64,000 nucleotides of DNA from Nitrincola alkalilacustris (GTDB lineage Bacteria > Pseudomonadota > Gammaproteobacteria > Pseudomonadales > Balneatricaceae): positions 1-64,000 of the forward strand of contig NZ_WBOM01000003.1 in NCBI RefSeq assembly GCF_008973755.1, written 5' to 3'. A model generated the notes under the pieces. That model made no database searches, was not told where the DNA came from, and saw nothing but the letters and a program-made list of their open reading frames with translations. The position numbers and the translations under genes were made by a program. Below, piece by piece: positions 7,945 to 16,704 of the stretch; the stretch's first letter is position 1, and each line of letters begins with the position of its first letter.

Positions 7945-9333
7945 TCAGCTCTGCTCGGTGGATTCTATCAGCGGCTCATCCTGCCAGGCGATCAGCTTGC
8001 GCTCCAGCGTCTTGCGGGCAATACCCAACTGACGGGCTGTGGCTGACTTGTTTCCTTCGCAGGCCTCCAGCACACGCAGAATATGGCGTCGCTCCACCTC
8101 ATCCAGAGGCCAGCAACTTGGATATCCGGGCGTTCGCCCGTTCAGGCTGTCCTGTGCGGTCAGCTCATGCAGGGGCAGGTGTCCGAGCAGAATGCAGCGC
8201 TCGATAAAGTTCTTCAACTCACGGATATTACCTGTCCAGTGATGTGCCTGCATCGCCATCAGGTCTTCGTGCGAGAAGGGCACGGCAGGCAAGCCAAGCT
8301 CTTGCGAGAGTTTGCGCGAAAAATAGTGAGCGAGCTGTGGGATATCCTCTGCCCGTTCACGCAGGGGAGGCAGGGTCAGTGTCAGCACATTGAGGCGATA
8401 GAAGAGATCCTCACGAAAACGACTGGCCTGAACTTCATCGGCAAGCGAGCGATTGGTAGCTGCGAGGATACGTACATCAATGGGTATCTCCTGCTCACTG
8501 CCCACCGGCCTGACTGTTTTCGATTCCAACGCGCGCAGCAGTTTGGCCTGCATGCTCAGGGGCAGTTCGCCTATCTCATCCAGAAACAGCGTGCCACCGC
8601 TGGCAAAGTTGAACAGCCCTTCACGAGCTCTGTCTGCACCAGTGAATGCACCCTTGGTGTGGCCGAACAGTTCTGCTTCCAATAATTCAGGTGCTATGGC
8701 GCCGCAATTCACCGGTACATAAGGACCATCCCGGCCGGACTGCTGATGCAGTGCTCTGGCAACCAGCTCCTTACCGGTACCGGACTCACCCTCGATCAGT
8801 ACGGCCGAAGGGGTAGGTGCAACGCGTTGAATCACAGCCTCGAGGCGTTTGATGCCGGGGCTGTCGCCGAGCATGGGGCTGTCGGTTTCAACCAGTTGAG
8901 TCATCTCACGGCGCAGCAGAAAATTCTCTCTGGCCAGTTGTCGCCTCTGCAGCACACGTCTGACCGCATTCATCATTTGCTCAAGGCGAAAGGGCTTCAG
9001 GATGAAGTCGGCTGCACCCACGCGCAGTGCCTGTATGGCTGTATCCAGTTCGGCATAGGCGGTCATGAAAATCACGTCGCTGTGACGGTTGGGGTCTTCA
9101 AGGGCTTCATACCACTCGATGCCGGATCGACCGGGCAGTTTGACATCAAGAATGATCAGGTCAAAATGGCAACGCTTGCGCAGCTCTTCCGCCAGTTCAA
9201 TGCTGCCAGCCACCTCTACCAGGCCAAAATGTTTTTGCAGGGCTTTCTGCAGAAACGAGCGCATACCCGCTTCATCATCAACCACCAGAACTGATGCTGA
9301 CCGGCAAAGATTGAAATCCTGCAGAATTGACAT
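7945..9333 (-). CDS. Sigma-54-dependent response regulator (NtrC family)
   Basis: A 462-residue activator with three intact modules. The receiver has the phospho-acceptor Asp63 in LIILDVKLPG and the acidic pair in VLVVDDEAG. The AAA+ domain has Walker A GESGTGKE at 182-189, the sigma-54 contact loop GAFTGA at 228-233 and a Walker B FLDEIGEL. A C-terminal Fis-type helix-turn-helix contains EGNKSATARQLGIARKTLERKL (about 425-446, quoted to mark the region). It is first in an operon with the kinase at 5856-7943. Its targets should have -24/-12 promoters; none is evident in the adjacent intergenic region on inspection. The palindrome GAGAC-N5-GTCTC (9368-9382), just upstream, could be a binding site. 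Confidence 0.94.
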   Translation of the reverse strand: MSILQDFNLCRSASVLVVDDEAGMRSFLQKALQKHFGLVEVAGSIELAEELRKRCHFDLIILDVKLPGRSGIEWYEALEDPNRHSDVIFMTAYAELDTAIQALRVGAADFILKPFRLEQMMNAVRRVLQRRQLARENFLLRREMTQLVETDSPMLGDSPGIKRLEAVIQRVAPTPSAVLIEGESGTGKELVARALHQQSGRDGPYVPVNCGAIAPELLEAELFGHTKGAFTGADRAREGLFNFASGGTLFLDEIGELPLSMQAKLLRALESKTVRPVGSEQEIPIDVRILAATNRSLADEVQASRFREDLFYRLNVLTLTLPPLRERAEDIPQLAHYFSRKLSQELGLPAVPFSHEDLMAMQAHHWTGNIRELKNFIERCILLGHLPLHELTAQDSLNGRTPGYPSCWPLDEVERRHILRVLEACEGNKSATARQLGIARKTLERKLIAWQDEPLIESTEQS

Positions 9334-9521
9334 AGACAGACTCGGTTATTGTTATGTTTTAAAAAATGAGACTTATTGTCTCTATTGGATATGTCGGTGG
9401 GTTATTCTGACCCATCCATTTGATCAGCGTCCAGTAAAATACCTATTACTTTAGGCTAATATCAAGCGGCTTGCCTTGACAGATCAAGGCCTTGGCAGGC
9501 TTTTAAGCCCTATCTGGCCTT

Positions 9522-9540
9522 TAAATTGCTTATCATTATC
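9522..9540 (+). promoter_or_regulatory. Candidate Fur box upstream of tupA
   Basis: Read on the minus strand the 19-mer starts GATAATGATAAGCAATT and matches the classical Fur box (GATAATGATAATCATTATC) at 15 of 19 positions, including the first 11. It lies 37 bases before the tupA start. A second partial dyad, TATAC-N10-GTATA (9545-9564), lies between it and the gene and could be an anion-regulator site. Both are motif matches by eye. Confidence 0.35.
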
Positions 9541-9576
9541 TGGATATACACGATTACACGTATAAGAGATCACATC

Positions 9577-10416
9577 ATGACAAAAAGGGGAGTTGCCCGC
9601 AGGTCACTTACCTGTGTGATGCTGCTGTTTTTTACAGTAACAGTTATTGCAACTGTTACTACCGCTGCTCAGGCCAGAGAGATGCTGCGTTTGGCAACAA
9701 CAACCAGTACTTACAACTCGGGTCTTCTGGATTATCTGTTACCGCACTTTGAGGCAGAGCATGACACCACCATTCATGTGATATCAGTGGGTACGGGAAA
9801 GGCACTGAGACTGGGGCAGGACGGTGATGTCGATCTGGTCATGACACATGCTCCCGAAGCTGAAGCACGTTTCGTCGCTGACGGCCACGGCATTGATCCT
9901 CGTTCGTTGATGTACAATGACTTTGTTATTGTTGGCCCACAGGCTGATCCGGCTGGGATCAGCGAGCAGGATTCGGTGGTGGAGGTATTTCGCGCCATCG
10001 CTGCTGAGCAAGCCATATTTGTATCAAGAGGGGATGATTCAGGCACGCATATCAAAGAGCTTGAGATCTGGCAGCAGGCGGCGGTGGAACCTCCTTTTGC
10101 AGGGTATCGAGCAGTCGGTCAGGGCATGGGGCAGGTATTGTCGATTGCCGATGAGATGGAAGGCTATACACTGGCAGACCGCGGTACCTGGCTGGCGATG
10201 CGTGCCAGACTGGATGCAGCGCTGCTGTTTCAGGGGGATGAGGTACTGTTCAATCCCTATCAGGTGATTCTGGTGAGTCCCGCGCGTCATCCGGATGCGA
10301 ATCATGATCTGGCCCGGAAACTATCAGACTGGCTTGTTTCTGAAGAGGGTCAGGCGTTGATAAACAGCTTCAAGGTTGATGGAGAGCAGCTTTTCTTTGC
10401 CAATCACCAGCCATGA
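9577..10416 (+). CDS. tupA: Tungstate ABC transporter substrate-binding protein
   Basis: A 279-residue periplasmic protein that binds tungstate (and less well molybdate). After a signal peptide (residues 1-33, ending QARE) comes the TupA hallmark LATTTSTYNSGLLDYLLPHF, whose TTTS supplies oxyanion-binding hydroxyls. SRGDDSGTHIKE, the second anion-contact motif, is near residue 155. ATG 9577 is chosen because the basic KRGVARR then directly precedes the hydrophobic core. An upstream ATG at 9526 would put an odd extra segment before the signal. It is followed by tupB and tupC, and then by mobA and further cofactor genes, so uptake and use of the metal are encoded together. Confidence 0.93.
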   Translation: MTKRGVARRSLTCVMLLFFTVTVIATVTTAAQAREMLRLATTTSTYNSGLLDYLLPHFEAEHDTTIHVISVGTGKALRLGQDGDVDLVMTHAPEAEARFVADGHGIDPRSLMYNDFVIVGPQADPAGISEQDSVVEVFRAIAAEQAIFVSRGDDSGTHIKELEIWQQAAVEPPFAGYRAVGQGMGQVLSIADEMEGYTLADRGTWLAMRARLDAALLFQGDEVLFNPYQVILVSPARHPDANHDLARKLSDWLVSEEGQALINSFKVDGEQLFFANHQP

Positions 10417-10483
10417 ACTCTATGATTTGCTGTATTTTCCAGGTATCCATTCATAAGCCGTAAGATGAGATAAGCAGTCGTTA

Positions 10484-11191
10484 ATGGATTCATTGATACA
10501 GGCAACATGTGCAGCGCTTAAGCTGCTGTTTTCAGGTGATGCAGTTCTCTGGGAGATCATCATGGTCTCCTTTCGTGTATCGCTGACGGCTCTGTTCATC
10601 TCCTTGCCTCTGGCATTGCTGGCAGGTTTTGCGTTGAGCTTCTGGCGTTTTCCCGGCCACTGGATAGTGGTCACGCTGAACAATACCTTGTTGGCGATCC
10701 CAACGGTGGTGATCGGATTGATACTGGTGCTGCTGTTATCGCGCAGCGGTCCCTTCGGTGATCTGAGGCTGCTGTTCACTCAGCCCGCCATGATCATCGG
10801 ACAGATACTGATCTGTTTTCCGTTGCTGGTCGCCATGCTGCATGCTGCCTACCAGGGCGTGTCGCGCCATGCCTGGGAGACAGCCCGCTCACTCGGGTGC
10901 TCGCGCCTGTATACCCTGTGGTTGATCACGCTTGAGGTGCGTTTTGCGGTGCTGGCCGCGGTAGTGATGGCTTTTGGCCGCATTGTGGCCGAGGTGGGGT
11001 GCGCCATGATGGTCGGTGGAAATATCGCCGGTTACACACGCACCATCACCACCTCAATCGCACTGGAAACCACTAAAGGTGAATATGTCCAGGGCATCGC
11101 ACTGGGTATTGTTCTCCTCACGCTGGCGCTGGTATTGAATGTGATCGTGGGCGTCAGTCGTGGTCGCAGTATTCAGAGTGTCACGCAATGA
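10484..11191 (+). CDS. tupB: Tungstate ABC transporter permease
   Basis: A 235-residue inner-membrane permease with five to six hydrophobic helices. The binding-protein-dependent permease signature EtARSLGCSRLYTLWLITL lies at about residues 135-155 and contacts the ATPase. LAIPTVVIGLILVLLLSRSGPFG and GCAMMVGGNIAGYTRTITT are characteristic of TupB/WtpB-type oxyanion permeases. It lies 67 bases after tupA and overlaps no gene; tupC starts 10 bases after its stop. It works with TupA and TupC. Confidence 0.92.
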   Translation: MDSLIQATCAALKLLFSGDAVLWEIIMVSFRVSLTALFISLPLALLAGFALSFWRFPGHWIVVTLNNTLLAIPTVVIGLILVLLLSRSGPFGDLRLLFTQPAMIIGQILICFPLLVAMLHAAYQGVSRHAWETARSLGCSRLYTLWLITLEVRFAVLAAVVMAFGRIVAEVGCAMMVGGNIAGYTRTITTSIALETTKGEYVQGIALGIVLLTLALVLNVIVGVSRGRSIQSVTQ

Positions 11192-11201
11192 GGCAGCTTG
11201 C

Positions 11202-11828
11202 ATGAGTCATCTGCTGGAGGCCTGGAAGCTCGAACAACAGTTCGATGGTAAACGCTTATGGCAGATTGAGCAGCTGACCTGGCGGCAGGGGGAGTCTATC
11301 CACCTGGTTGGGGTTAACGGCAGTGGCAAGACTACCCTGATGAAGGTACTCTCGGGGCTGATTCAGCCGACACATGGGAAATTGTTGCTGGATAATCGAC
11401 AACTGAAAGTCGGTACTTGTTGTTATCTGCACCAGCATCCCTATATGTTTGATAAGCGTGTTGTAGATAATCTGCGCCTTGTCGCTATCAAGGGCGTCAG
11501 CCGGCAGGCACGCGAAGAGCGGATCAAAGAGGCGCTGAGCTGGGCGGGCCTTGAGCACAAGGCGCACCAACAGGCGAGAACTCTGTCAGGAGGTGAGCGG
11601 CAGCGGCTGGCGATGGCGCGTGCCTGGCTATTGCGGCCAGCCTTCTGGTTGCTGGATGAACCGGCAGCCAATCTGGATACGGATGCTGTGGAACAGTTAG
11701 TGGCACTGATTCGCAGTTTGCAGGAGCAGGGTGCCGGTATACTGCTGAGCTCACACCAGACAACTGCACTCAGTGCGATCTGCGAGCAGCGCTGGGTGCT
11801 GAGTAATGGACAATTGCTGCATTATTGA
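11202..11828 (+). CDS. tupC: Tungstate ABC transporter ATP-binding protein
   Basis: A 208-residue ABC ATPase, short but complete. Walker A is GVNGSGKTT (about residues 35-43), the ABC signature is LSGGERQRLAMARAW, and Walker B is FWLLDEPAANLD. The switch His lies in SSHQTT. ATG 11202 is preferred over an upstream GTG at 11160, which would overlap tupB by 32 bases. It powers TupAB. It is followed after 15 bases by mobA, so the transporter and cofactor genes probably share one transcript. Confidence 0.92.
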   Translation: MSHLLEAWKLEQQFDGKRLWQIEQLTWRQGESIHLVGVNGSGKTTLMKVLSGLIQPTHGKLLLDNRQLKVGTCCYLHQHPYMFDKRVVDNLRLVAIKGVSRQAREERIKEALSWAGLEHKAHQQARTLSGGERQRLAMARAWLLRPAFWLLDEPAANLDTDAVEQLVALIRSLQEQGAGILLSSHQTTALSAICEQRWVLSNGQLLHY

Positions 11829-11843
11829 AACGCAGAGGGAACT

Positions 11844-12416
11844 ATGACATTGGCAAAAGAGAAAATAACGGCAGTTGTGCTCGCTGGCGGCAGAGGTCAG
11901 CGAATGGGTGGGGAAGATAAAGGCTGGGTGCTCTATCAGGAAAAACCCTTGATCGAACATATTATTGAGCGGCTGTCGCCTCAGGTGGGTGAGTTGATCA
12001 TCAATGCTAATCGTAATATTGATCGCTACTCATCACTGGGCTATTCGGTGTTCAAGGACCTGGATGAGGGTTTTCAGGGGCCGTTGATGGGGATCGCTAC
12101 CGGACTGACGCATGCCACCGGAGATTGGGTGGTATTCGTGCCCTGTGATGGCCCTTTCATACCATTGGATCTTGTTGCCAGGCTCAGTGCCGAAGCGGTT
12201 CGAAGTGAACAGCCGATCGTAGTGGCCAGTGATGGTGAGTGGTTGCAGCCGATGGTGGTGATGATGCGACGCTCAGTGTTACCTGAGCTGATGAAGGCTC
12301 TGGCTGCGAACGAACGCAAGCCGGATCGCTGGTATGCCTCGGTGGGGATGTCGGAGGTCAGTTTTCCGCCGGAAATGCTGCATAACTTCAATCGTCCGGA
12401 AGATATCAAGTCCTGA
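11844..12416 (+). CDS. mobA: Molybdenum cofactor guanylyltransferase
   Basis: A 190-residue MobA that transfers GMP from GTP to Mo-molybdopterin, making the bis-MGD cofactor of DMSO-reductase family enzymes. The N-terminal nucleotide loop VVLAGGRGQRMGGEDKGWV and the metal-binding FVPCDGPFIP (about residues 96-105) are intact. Its length fits the family. It sits between tupC and mobB. Its presence implies the cell makes MGD enzymes such as nitrate or formate dehydrogenases; none is in the window. Confidence 0.93.
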   Translation: MTLAKEKITAVVLAGGRGQRMGGEDKGWVLYQEKPLIEHIIERLSPQVGELIINANRNIDRYSSLGYSVFKDLDEGFQGPLMGIATGLTHATGDWVVFVPCDGPFIPLDLVARLSAEAVRSEQPIVVASDGEWLQPMVVMMRRSVLPELMKALAANERKPDRWYASVGMSEVSFPPEMLHNFNRPEDIKS

Positions 12417-12469
12417 TGTTATTAAAGCCTGAAATTATTAATTGATAGTGCGACAGAGTTGGATGGCTG

Positions 12470-13039
12470 ATGAATGAAAATAAAGCGCTGCCCCTGATCG
12501 GTTTTGCTGCCTGGAGTGGCACTGGCAAGACAACCCTGCTCAAAGCCCTGTTGCCCAGATTGAAGCAGCGCGGCATTCGAGTCGGCTGTATCAAGCATGC
12601 ACATCATGAGTTTGATGTCGATAAACCCGGCAAAGACAGCTATGAAATTCGTCATGCCGGTGCCAGTCAGATGCTTATCGCATCGCAAAAGCGCTGGGCC
12701 TTGATGGTGGAGGATGCACGTGAGACAGACCCCTCTCTGCAGGAGATGCTGCAGCATCTGGATCACAGGAACCTGGATCTGATACTGGTTGAAGGGTTCA
12801 AGGCGGAAGCCTACCCGAAAATTGAGCTGTATCGTGCTGAAGTCGGTAAACCCTGGCGTTACCATGAAGATGAACATATCGTGGCAGTGGCCTGCGATGA
12901 GCCGGATCAGATACCGGCCGATTGCACACTGCCCAGATTGAACCTGAACGACCTGGATGAGATCGAAACCTTTGTACTGAGTTATTGTGGCTTAATGGCT
13001 CATACTCAGAATCAGGCTGAACGGCAGAAGAGGTGCTGA
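12470..13039 (+). CDS. mobB: Molybdopterin-guanine dinucleotide biosynthesis protein B
   Basis: A 189-residue GTP-binding protein. The P-loop is GFAAWSGTGKTTLLKALLP at about residues 9-27, followed by GCIKHAHHEFDVDKPGKDS, the MobB signature, and LILVEGFKAEAYPKIELYR. MobB binds GTP and assists MobA, but is not strictly essential in E. coli. The next moeA starts at the base after its stop, showing tight coupling. Confidence 0.93.
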   Translation: MNENKALPLIGFAAWSGTGKTTLLKALLPRLKQRGIRVGCIKHAHHEFDVDKPGKDSYEIRHAGASQMLIASQKRWALMVEDARETDPSLQEMLQHLDHRNLDLILVEGFKAEAYPKIELYRAEVGKPWRYHEDEHIVAVACDEPDQIPADCTLPRLNLNDLDEIETFVLSYCGLMAHTQNQAERQKRC

Positions 13040-14341
13040 ATGACTGAAGTTGCCGCTCCTTCCTGTTTCGACTATATCACCCCGGGTAACCGCCATCTTA
13101 CGCTGGAGGAGGGGGTGGAGCTGATTCTGTCTGCAGTGACAACCAGGCCCGCAATTGAGTCGATTGAGTTGCAGCAGGCATCAGGGCGCATACTGGCAAG
13201 TGATATTGTGGCACCCATGAATGTGCCGCAGCGAATCAATGCCGCGATGGATGGTTTTGCGCTGAAGGGCGCAGAGCTGAAAACCCTTGATCAGTGGCAG
13301 GTACTGGGTGAGCAACTGGCGGGGCAGGATCACTCATTTCAGGCAGATGCCGGTCAGGCGGTGAGGATCACTACCGGCGCGCCGATGCCCAGTGGCACTG
13401 ATACGGTTGTCATGAAAGAGATGACACAGCAGCAGGGTAATCTGTTGCTGATTAAAGACGCTGATCGTATCAAGATCGGGTCCAATGTACGTCAGGCCGG
13501 TGAAGATATCCGGCTGGGCAGTAGCGTATTGAAGGCAGGTCAGTCCCTGGGGCCGGTTGAGACAGGGTTGCTGGCATCACTGGGATTTGCGCGGATAGAG
13601 GTGTTCAAGAGGGTGTCAGTGGCGATCTTCTCGACCGGTGATGAGGTCACGCTACCCGGTCAACCTCTCGGGAGTAGTGGTATCTACGATACCAATCGTT
13701 TCACTTTGCATGCACTGTTGCAGGCACTCGGTTGTGACGTACAGGATCTGGGTATTATACCGGATGATCCTGATGCGGTTTACGAGGCACTGGATAGCAT
13801 TCGGGGAAAAGTTGATCTGGTGGTCACGTCTGGTGGCGTTTCCGTGGGTGAAGCGGATTTCATCAAGCAGGCCCTTGCCAGCCTGGGGTCGACCGGTTTC
13901 TGGCAACTGGCGATCAGGCCGGGACGACCTCTGGCGTTCGGGCAATTGGGCAGGGATGAAGATGAGCGGCGCAGTCTGTTCATGGGGTTGCCGGGTAATC
14001 CCGTGGCCGTCATGGTAACCGCCATGCTGTTGGTACAACCGCTGATTCGCCGACTTCAAGGGCAGACAGGTTGGACTCCGACTATCCTTAAGGCTGTCTC
14101 TGATGAGAAAATGGTCAGTAGAAAAGGGCGCAGTGATTTCCATCGTGGTGTCTTTTACAGCGATGAGCAGGGGGTTCTGAGAGTCAGAACAACCGGCTCG
14201 CAGGGCTCAGGTATTCTGACCTCCATGCAACAAGGGAACTGTCTGATCAGAATAACGGATGATCAGGCAGAGATTGAGCCTGGAGCGGTTGCTGAGATCT
14301 ATCCATTTTACAGCTGGCTTCCCGGTTTTACCGGAGCCTGA
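13040..14341 (+). CDS. moeA: Molybdopterin molybdotransferase (second copy)
   Basis: A 433-residue MoeA paralogue of the protein at 3271-4476. It carries the N-terminal INAAMDGFAL motif, ITTGAPMPSGTDTVVMKE, the MPT-binding ASTGDEV-like IFSTGDEVTLPGQ, VVTSGGVSVGEADFI and FMGLPGNPVAVMV. All core motifs are intact. It is longer than copy one, partly because of a charged insert (RDEDERRS) before the GNPV loop. It begins directly after the mobB stop. Two intact MoeA proteins beside a tungstate transporter suggest separate molybdate and tungstate insertion, which is inference. Confidence 0.93.
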   Translation: MTEVAAPSCFDYITPGNRHLTLEEGVELILSAVTTRPAIESIELQQASGRILASDIVAPMNVPQRINAAMDGFALKGAELKTLDQWQVLGEQLAGQDHSFQADAGQAVRITTGAPMPSGTDTVVMKEMTQQQGNLLLIKDADRIKIGSNVRQAGEDIRLGSSVLKAGQSLGPVETGLLASLGFARIEVFKRVSVAIFSTGDEVTLPGQPLGSSGIYDTNRFTLHALLQALGCDVQDLGIIPDDPDAVYEALDSIRGKVDLVVTSGGVSVGEADFIKQALASLGSTGFWQLAIRPGRPLAFGQLGRDEDERRSLFMGLPGNPVAVMVTAMLLVQPLIRRLQGQTGWTPTILKAVSDEKMVSRKGRSDFHRGVFYSDEQGVLRVRTTGSQGSGILTSMQQGNCLIRITDDQAEIEPGAVAEIYPFYSWLPGFTGA

Positions 14342-14356
14342 AGAGAAGGTTCTGAT

Positions 14357-15142
14357 ATGAATAAGCTGACACATCTGGATGCCCGCGGGCAGGCACGGAT
14401 GGTTGATGTTTCCGAGAAAAAGGTGACAGCCCGCACCGCGACAGCCTCTGCGCGAGTGCGCATGAGTGCCGCAACACTGCAGCATATCGTGGAGGGAACT
14501 CACGCCAAGGGCGATGTACTGGCCACAGCCCGCATAGCCGGAATTCAGGCGGCCAAGCGCACGCCAGATCTGATCCCGCTGTGTCATCCTCTGATGCTGA
14601 GCAAGGTCACTGTTGATCTGATCCCGGATGCATCGTTACCGGGCGTATTGGTCGAAGCAACCTGTAAACTGGCTGGTCAGACAGGTGTCGAGATGGAAGC
14701 CCTGACTGCGGCATCTGTTGCGGCTCTGACGCTCTATGACATGTGCAAGGCCGTCGATAAGGGTATGGTGATAGAAGATATCAAGGTGCTGGAAAAAACC
14801 GGAGGCAAATCGGGTGACTGGACCTATGAATCGATGCAGCATGCTGATTCGAAGCCAGTAGTAGAGACCAAAACGGCGGTGGGACCTCAGCTGCAGGTGC
14901 GTTTCTTTGCAGAATTGCGCGAAGCACTGTCTGAGGATGAGTTGTCAGTTGAGTTGGGTGAAGGGGAGGAGACAACAGTTGCTGCTCTGATTGAACAGAT
15001 CAAGGCTAAAGGTGAGCCCTGGGCAACGGTCCTGAATCGGCCCAACTTACTGGTTGCAGTGAACCGCGAAATGAGTCATCCTGACTCTGTGGTCAGGTTT
15101 GGTGACGAGGTGGCTTTCTTTCCTCCCGTCACAGGTGGTTGA
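14357..15142 (+). CDS. moaC/moaD: MoaC-MoaD fusion: cyclic pyranopterin monophosphate synthase + molybdopterin synthase sulfur carrier
   Basis: A 261-residue two-domain protein. Residues 1-160 are a full Moa[15 protein letters not shown], then [37 protein letters not shown] and [10 protein letters not shown]. MoaC converts the MoaA product to cyclic pyranopterin monophosphate. After a linker of about 18 residues comes a MoaD ubiquitin-like domain (178-261) starting [13 protein letters not shown] and ending [12 protein letters not shown]. The C-terminal Gly-Gly needed for thiocarboxylation is free, so the MoaD part should work as a sulfur donor to MoaE. There is no separate moaC or moaD here. 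The frame is continuous with no sign of a sequencing join. The next gene, moaE, overlaps its stop. Confidence 0.92.
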   Translation: MNKLTHLDARGQARMVDVSEKKVTARTATASARVRMSAATLQHIVEGTHAKGDVLATARIAGIQAAKRTPDLIPLCHPLMLSKVTVDLIPDASLPGVLVEATCKLAGQTGVEMEALTAASVAALTLYDMCKAVDKGMVIEDIKVLEKTGGKSGDWTYESMQHADSKPVVETKTAVGPQLQVRFFAELREALSEDELSVELGEGEETTVAALIEQIKAKGEPWATVLNRPNLLVAVNREMSHPDSVVRFGDEVAFFPPVTGG

Positions 15143-15603
15143 TGATGAATCAGGTACGTGTACAGACAGAGAACTTTAACCTGGGGCTGGAGGTGGATAG
15201 CCTGACAGCTGGACGAACCGATATCGGTGCCGTCACCAGTTTTGTCGGCTATGTGCGAGACTTCAATGAGCGGCCTGAAGTAGAAGCGCTGACACTGGAG
15301 CATTACCCGGGCATGACCGAAGCGCAACTGATGCAGATCGCAGACGAGGCGGATCAGCGCTGGCCACTCCAGGGTATGAGAATAGTACATCGTGTCGGCC
15401 GGTTGGAGCCGGGCGATCAAATAGTGTTGGTGGTGGTTGCCTCCGCACACAGACAGGCAGCATTTGAAGCATGTCACTTCGTTATGGACTATCTTAAAAC
15501 GCGTGCCCCTTTCTGGAAAAAGGAGCACACGGCAAGCGGTGACTACTGGGTCAGCGCCCGCGACAGTGACAGCCACGCAGCCAAGCGTTGGGAGAAAAAA
15601 TAA
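15142..15603 (+). CDS. moaE: Molybdopterin synthase catalytic subunit
   Basis: A 153-residue MoaE, the large subunit that uses two MoaD thiocarboxylates to convert cyclic pyranopterin monophosphate to molybdopterin. Seen are [38 protein letters not shown], the H-R and F-x-A-C-H-F region, and the catalytic-lysine segment FWKKEH near residue 128. The start ATG overlaps the preceding stop as TGATG; an ATG three bases later is equally possible. It partners the MoaD domain of the upstream fusion. Confidence 0.93.
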   Translation: MMNQVRVQTENFNLGLEVDSLTAGRTDIGAVTSFVGYVRDFNERPEVEALTLEHYPGMTEAQLMQIADEADQRWPLQGMRIVHRVGRLEPGDQIVLVVVASAHRQAAFEACHFVMDYLKTRAPFWKKEHTASGDYWVSARDSDSHAAKRWEKK

Positions 15604-15605
15604 CC

Positions 15606-16613
15606 ATGAATTCACTCATCACACCCGCAACACAACTGGTTGACCGTTTCGGTCGACAGGTCAGGTATGTGCGCCTGTCCGTTACGGACCGTTGCGACTT
15701 CCGTTGCGTCTACTGCATGAGTGAAAAAATGACCTTTCTGCCCAGAGATCAGGTGCTGACACTGGAAGAGATAGGGCGTATTGCACACGTATTCACTGAG
15801 CTGGGAGTCGAAAAGATCCGACTCACCGGGGGGGAACCACTGGTCCGGCGAGGTGTGCTGGAACTGGTGGATTATATCGGCTCGCTCGGCCTCAGGGATT
15901 TCGCCATGACCACCAATGGCAGTCAGTTACCCCACATGGCAAAAGCCCTGAAAGCGGCGGGTCTGAAACGGCTCAATGTCAGTCTGGACTCTCTTGATGC
16001 GGATAAATTCAGACGTATCACCCGTATTGGTGATCTCAATAAAGTGCTTGAAGGCATAGACGCCGCACGCGAGGCTGGTTTTGAGCGGATCAAGCTCAAT
16101 GCCGTAGTCATGCGGGGGCGTAATGATGATGAAGTGCTGGATCTGGTGGAGCTGGCGCGTGAGCGTGGGCTGGATATCAGCTTTATCGAAGAGATGCCAC
16201 TGGGGCACATCTCGGACCACACCCGTGACGAAACCTACTGCTCCAGTGATGATGTGCGTGACATCATTGAAACCCGATACTCACTGTCTCCCACCTCAAC
16301 TCAGACTGCTGGCCCTTCGCGTTATTATGCGATGGCCGACAGCGACAGTCAGATAGGCTTTATTTCACCTCACAGTCATAACTTCTGTGGTGACTGTAAT
16401 CGGGTGCGTGTCACAGTCGAGGGCAGGCTGTTGCTCTGCCTCGGTAATGAGCATTCGGTTGATCTGAAAGAGGTCCTGAGGCAGTATCCAAAGGACAATG
16501 AGCCTCTTCGCCAGACCATCATTGATGCGATGGATCTGAAACCCGAGAAGCACCACTTCACCACCGATGGTGATGTGCAGATCGTACGCTTCATGAATAC
16601 AACGGGTGGATAA
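15606..16613 (+). CDS. moaA: GTP 3',8-cyclase
   Basis: A 335-residue radical SAM enzyme that starts Moco synthesis from GTP. The N-terminal cluster motif CDFRCVYC has Cys 30, 34 and 37. The SAM-binding TGGEPLVR follows. The second [4Fe-4S] cluster ligands lie in [19 protein letters not shown] near residue 258. The protein ends in Gly-Gly, as functional MoaA proteins do. The ATG two bases after the moaE stop is used in preference to an in-frame ATG at 15588 that overlaps moaE. It is the last gene of the cofactor run. Confidence 0.95.
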   Translation: MNSLITPATQLVDRFGRQVRYVRLSVTDRCDFRCVYCMSEKMTFLPRDQVLTLEEIGRIAHVFTELGVEKIRLTGGEPLVRRGVLELVDYIGSLGLRDFAMTTNGSQLPHMAKALKAAGLKRLNVSLDSLDADKFRRITRIGDLNKVLEGIDAAREAGFERIKLNAVVMRGRNDDEVLDLVELARERGLDISFIEEMPLGHISDHTRDETYCSSDDVRDIIETRYSLSPTSTQTAGPSRYYAMADSDSQIGFISPHSHNFCGDCNRVRVTVEGRLLLCLGNEHSVDLKEVLRQYPKDNEPLRQTIIDAMDLKPEKHHFTTDGDVQIVRFMNTTGG

Positions 16614-16704
16614 TCCACTTGTAGTCATACTATGATGGTGAACAGCCCTCGATCAGCCAGGAAGGGTGTTTCTTCATAACCAGGTATGGGTGTTCTGCAA
16701 TATC

